A stretch of 64,000 bases of DNA. It comes from Hydractinia symbiolongicarpus. Taxonomy: Eukaryota > Cnidaria > Hydrozoa > Anthoathecata > Hydractiniidae. The stretch's first letter is position 1. The number at the start of each line of letters is the position of its first letter. The DNA lies in NCBI RefSeq assembly GCF_029227915.1, contig NC_079889.1, positions 11,488,001 through 11,552,000 on the forward strand, read 5' to 3'. A model generated the notes under the pieces. That model was not told the DNA's origin. It saw only the letters and a program-made list of their open reading frames with translations, and did no database searches. Below are positions 59,712 to 64,000 of this stretch, in pieces. The position numbers were made by a program, and so were the translations under genes.

Positions 59712-61969
59712 GTGGATAGGTTTCCTGTATGGTAGACTTGTTCAGTGTGAGGCACGCGTGTTCATTGTAAGGCGTAATTGTTTAATCTAAGGTTAATATG
59801 TTCATTGTAAGGCACACATGTTTGCAGTAAGATAAGCATGTTTATTGTGGAAAACACGTGTTCACTGTGAAGCAACCATGTTCAATGTAAGGTACACATA
59901 TTCATTGTAAGGTACACATGTTCAATGTAAGGTAAACGAAGTCACTGTAGGATAGACATGCTCCGTGTAAGGTAGGTTTGTTCACGGTAAGGCAACATTA
60001 TTCATTCTAAAGTAGACATGTTCATTGTAAGGTAGAGATATCCATTGTAGGGTAGACTTGCTCCCTGTAACGTAGACAAGTACACTGTAAGGTAAACATG
60101 TTCATTGTAAGGCAGATATGTAGTTGTTATACGTCAAAATTTTAATGTGAGGTATTATGGTCATTTTAAGGTTACCATGTTCATTGTAAGCTACACATAT
60201 TCCTTGTAAGGTAGAAATGTTCATTGTAGGGTTGACAAGATCCCTTTAAGGTAGAATGGGTCACTGTAAGTTACACATGTTCATTATCAGGTAGATATGT
60301 AGGTAGACAGGAACATTGCAAAGTACACATTTTCATTGTAATGTAGACATGTTTATTGTAAGGTGGAAAGGTTACCTGTAAGGTAAACTTGTTCACTGAT
60401 AGCCAGACATTATCATTGTAAGGCACAAGTGTTTATTGGAGGGTATACATGTTCATTATAAGGTACCCAATTTCATTATAAGGTGGACATGTTCACTTTA
60501 GGGTGGATAGGTTTCCTGTATGGTAGACATGTTTAGTGTGAGGCACGCATGTTCATTGTAAGGCGTAACTGTTCATTCTAAGGTCAATATGTTTAATGTA
60601 AGGTACACATGTTCACGGTAAGATAAGCATGTTCATTGTGGTGAACACGTGCTCACTGTAAGGCAACCATGTTCATTGTAAGGTACACATGTTCATTATA
60701 AGGTACATATTTTCATTGTAAGGTACACATGTTCAATGTAAGGTAGACAGAGTCATTGTAGGACAGACATGCTCCATGTAAGGTAGGTTTGTTCACGGTA
60801 AGAACACGTGTTCATTGCCGGGTGTACATGGTTATTGATAGGTACACGTGCTCACTGTAAGGTAACCATGTTTACTGTAGGGAAGACGTGTTCACAGTAA
60901 AGCAACCATTTTCATTGTAATGTGGACATGTTCATTGTGAGGTAGAGATAATCATTGTAGGGTATACTTGCTGCCTGTAACGTAGACCTGTACACTGTAA
61001 GGTAAACATGTTTATGGTAAAGCAACAATGTTCATTGTAAAGTAGACATGTTCATTGTAAGGTAGACACATTCACTGTAGGGTGGATAGGTTTCCTGTAT
61101 GGTAGACTAGTTCAGTGTGACTCACATTTGTTCATTGTAAGTGTCACTTTGTCATTGTGAGGTATGCATGGTCATAGTAAGGTTAGCGTGTTCACTATAA
61201 GTTAGACATTTTCCTTATAAGGTACATATGTTCATTGTGATGTACACATGTTCAATGTAAGGTAAACGAAGTCACTGTAGGATAGACATGCTCCGTGTCA
61301 GGTAGCCTTGTTCACTGTAAGGCAACAATAATCATTGTAAGGTAGACATGTTCATTGTAAGGTAGACATGTTCCTTGTATGGTAGACATGTTCATTGTAG
61401 GTTTAACAGGTTCCCTGTAAGGTAGACTGGGTCACTGTAAGGTGCACATGTTCATTATAAGTTACATATGTAGGTACACATGTTCATTGTAAGGTTCATA
61501 TTTTCATTGTAATGTAGACATGATTATTGTAAGGTGGACAGGTTCACTGTAAGGTAAACTGGTTCACTGAAAGCCAGACTTATCATTGTAAGGCACAAGT
61601 GTTAATTGTAGGGTATTTATGTTCATTGTAAGGTGCCCACTTTCATTGCAAGGTAGACATGTTCACTGTAAGGCGGATAGGTTTCCTGTATGGTAGACAT
61701 GAGAACACGTGCTCACTGTAAGGCAACCATGTTCATTGTAAGGTACACATGTTCATTATAAGGTACATATATTCATTGTAAGGTACACATGTTTAATGTA
61801 AGGTAGACAAAGTCATTTTAGGATAGACATGCCCCGTGTACGATAGGCTTGTTCACAGTAAGGCAACAATACTTATTGTAAAGTAGACATGTTCATTGTA
61901 AGGTAGAGATATCCATTGTAGGGTACACTTGCTCCCTGTAACGTAGACTAGTACATTGTAAGGTACACA
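59699..61969 (+). repeat. 20-bp satellite array, segment 4 (forward)
   Basis: The first 260 bp or so match 44,328-44,590 most closely (shared CACATGTTTGCAGTAAG variant, offset 15,374). After that the segment follows 53,971-55,993. It ends at the second palindromic junction. Confidence 0.93.
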
Positions 61970-61985
61970 TGTGTACCTTACAATG
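61954..61985. repeat. perfect 32-bp palindromic inversion junction, copy 2
   Basis: Identical to the junction at 55,978-56,009, offset 5,976, axis at 61,969/61,970. It was copied with the whole module rather than formed again. Confidence 0.95.
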
Positions 61986-64000
61986 AATATATGTACCTTA
62001 TAATGAACATGTGTACCTTACAATGAACATGGTTGCCTTACAGTGAGCACGAGTTCTAATGTCTACCATGCAGGAAACCTATCCGCTTTACAGTGAACAT
62101 GTCTACCTTGCCATGAAAGTGGGTACCTTACAATGAACATAAATACCCTACAATTAACACTTGTGCCTTACAATGATAATGTCTGGCTTTCAGTGAACCA
62201 GTTTACCTTACAGTGAACCTGTCCACCTTACAATAATCATGTCTACATTACAATGAAAATATGAACCTTACAATGAACATGTGTACCTACATATGTAACT
62301 TATAATGAACATGTGTACCTTACAGTGACCCAGTCTACCTTACAGGGAACCTGTTAAACCTACAATGAACATGTCTACCATACAAGGAACATGTCCACCT
62401 TACAATGAACATGTCTACCTTACAATGATTATTGTTGCCTTACAGTAAACAAGGCAGCCTTACACAGATCATGTCCATCCTACAATGACTTTGTCTACCT
62501 TGCATTGAACATGTGTAACTTACAATGAACATATGTACCTTATAATGAAAATGTGTACCTTAACATGAACATGCTGTCCTTACTATGACCAGGTATACAC
62601 CACAATGAACAAGTGACCCTTACAATGAACAAATGTGCCTGACAATGAACATGTGTACTTTACAGTGTGGCAGTCTACGAAACAGGGGGCACGTCTGTCC
62701 TACAATCAGTATCCTTACCTTACATTGAACATGTGTACCCTATAATTAACATGTGTACCTAACAGTGACCCAGTCTACCTTACAGGAAACCTTTCAACCC
62801 TACAGTGAACATGTATACCTTACAAGAAAAATGTGTACCTTACAATGAACATGCTAACCTTACAGTGTACTAGTCTACGTTACAGGGAGCAAGTGTACCC
62901 TACAATGGATATCTCTACCTTACAATGAACATGTCTACTTTACAATAAGTATTGTTGCCTTACTGTGAACAAGCCTATCGTACACGGGGCATGTCTATCC
63001 TACAATGACTTTGTCTACCTTACATTAAACATGTGTACCTTACAATGAATATATGTACCTTATAATGAACATGTGTACCTTACAATGAACATGGTTGCCT
63101 TACAGTGAGCACGTGTTCTCATGTCTACCATACAGGAAACCTATCCGCCTTACAGTGAACATGTTTACCTTGCAATGAAAGTGGGCACCTTACAATGAAC
63201 ATAAATACCCTACAATTACCACTTGTGCCTTACAATGATAATGTCTGGCTTTCAGTGAACCAGTTTACCTTACAGTGAACCTGTCCACCTTACAATAATC
63301 ATGTCTACATTACAATGAAAATGTGTACCTTGCAATGTTCCTGTCTACCTACATGTGTACCTGATAATGAACATGTGTAACTTACAGTGACCCATTCTAC
63401 CTTAAAGGGAACCTGTCAACCCTACAATGAACATTTCTACCTTACAACGAATATGTGCACCTTACAATAAACATGGTAACTTTACAATGACCATGTTACC
63501 TTACATTGAAAAATTGACCTATAAAAACTACATATCTTCTTTACAATGGACATGTTTAGCTTACAGTGTACTAGTCTACCTTACAGGGAGCAAATGTACA
63601 ATACAATGGATATCTCTACCTTGCAATGAACGTGTCTGCTGTAAAATAAACATTGTTGCTTTACAGTGAACAAGCCTGCCTTACACGGAGCATGTATATC
63701 CTATAATGACAGCGTCTACCTTAGATGTTTACCTTACAATGAACATATGTACCTTATAATGAACATGTGTACCTTACAGTGACCCAGTCTACTTTACAGC
63801 GAACCTGACAACCCTACAATAAACGAGTCTACCTTACAAGGAGTATGTGTACCTTACAATGGACATGGTAACCTTACAATGACCATGTTACCTCACAATG
63901 AGAAACTGACGTATAACAACAATATATCTGCCTTACAATGAGCATGATTACCTTACAAGAATATCTTTATCTTACAGTGTACCAGTCTACGTTACAGGGA
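61970..64000 (-). repeat. 20-bp satellite array, segment 5 (inverted, runs off the window)
   Basis: Repeats segment 3 at an offset of 5,976 with very few changes and continues past the window edge, so the true array length is unknown. Confidence 0.95.

Larger units (their letters stand above)
53971..59946 (+). repeat. 5,976-bp module containing an inversion, copy 1
   Basis: The module comprises forward array (53,971-55,993), inverted array (55,994-59,698) and a short forward piece. It recurs from 59,947 at an exact offset of 5,976: the palindromic junctions at 55,978 and 61,954 and the recurring 80-codon frame at 57,451 and 63,427 all agree. The duplication therefore copied both orientations as one block. 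Confidence 0.92.
59947..64000 (+). repeat. 5,976-bp module containing an inversion, copy 2 (cut by window end)
   Basis: 4,054 bp of the second copy are visible. Only a handful of substitutions separate it from copy 1, for example CAGTCAGTATCC against CAATCAGTATCC near 56,730/62,703, and CAATGAACATGG against CAATGGACATGG near 57,885/63,860. Confidence 0.92.

Noticed and set aside
57451-63669. Identical 80-codon frames at 57,451-57,693 and 63,427-63,669, nearly the same as the frame at 20,323-20,565 on the other strand
   Set aside because: They are copies of one satellite block carried by the 5,976-bp module and its inverted parent. There is no start context, domain or codon bias suggesting a gene.
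12776-64000. CRISPR-like array
   Set aside because: Units are directly contiguous 20-mers with graded variation and no constant repeat/unique spacer pattern. The surrounding DNA is eukaryotic.

Overview
This is eukaryotic, almost certainly animal, DNA. It is AT-rich, with introns bounded by GT..AG, relics of LTR and non-LTR retrotransposons, a terminal-inverted-repeat (TIR) element, and TTAGGG-type telomeric repeats lying inside a very long satellite. The retroelement families and telomere type would fit a cnidarian or another early-branching metazoan, but the species cannot be fixed from the sequence. There are no bacterial operons, CRISPR arrays or RNA genes that I can recognise.

Left arm, about 1-12,775: low-density genomic DNA. 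It holds a decayed LINE tail (170-345, minus), an integrase relic (894-1,130, plus), and a Ty1/copia-type LTR element on the minus strand (1,137-4,984). The LTR element has 111-bp LTRs, an initiator-tRNA-like primer site, an internal deletion, stops and frameshifts. Next come a truncated non-LTR reverse transcriptase with a Cys/His zinc-binding segment (about 5,811-6,978) and two phase-0 exons of a probable host gene on the minus strand (8,695-8,576 and 7,649-7,494) that resemble the conserved N-terminal segment of WDR76-like WD-repeat proteins. A 983-bp TIR element with a TA target duplication (10,669-11,651) is filled with short tandem repeats.

Right arm, about 12,776-64,000: one enormous minisatellite array built on a 20-bp unit (typical form ATGTTCATTGTAAGGTACAC) with a near-invariant TC-N2-TGTA core. 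The units are organised into several nested higher-order repeats, with offsets of about 2,934, 3,181, 3,565, 5,976, 6,279, 7,863, 9,411 and 12,286 bp. Three copies of a 44-bp degenerate telomeric tract are carried along in these duplications. The array reverses orientation at 55,993/55,994, 59,698/59,699 and 61,969/61,970. The two head-to-head junctions are perfect 32-bp palindromes.

A near-complete CR1/L2-group LINE (25,104-29,706) sits inside the array. Its ORF1 encodes a coiled coil plus an SGNH esterase domain; ORF2 encodes an AP-endonuclease and a reverse transcriptase. ORF1 and ORF2 lie in one frame separated only by UGA, and ORF2 has no AUG ahead of its endonuclease. One further in-frame TAA breaks ORF2. 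An unoccupied paralogue of the insertion site survives at 17,240/17,241.

No gene with a cellular function is visible right of about 8.7 kb. The short ORFs in the satellite are by-products of the 20-bp period. The most unusual features are the array's architecture (hairpin-like inversion junctions, captured telomeric tracts, recent multi-kilobase amplification) and the LINE's UGA-separated coding plan.
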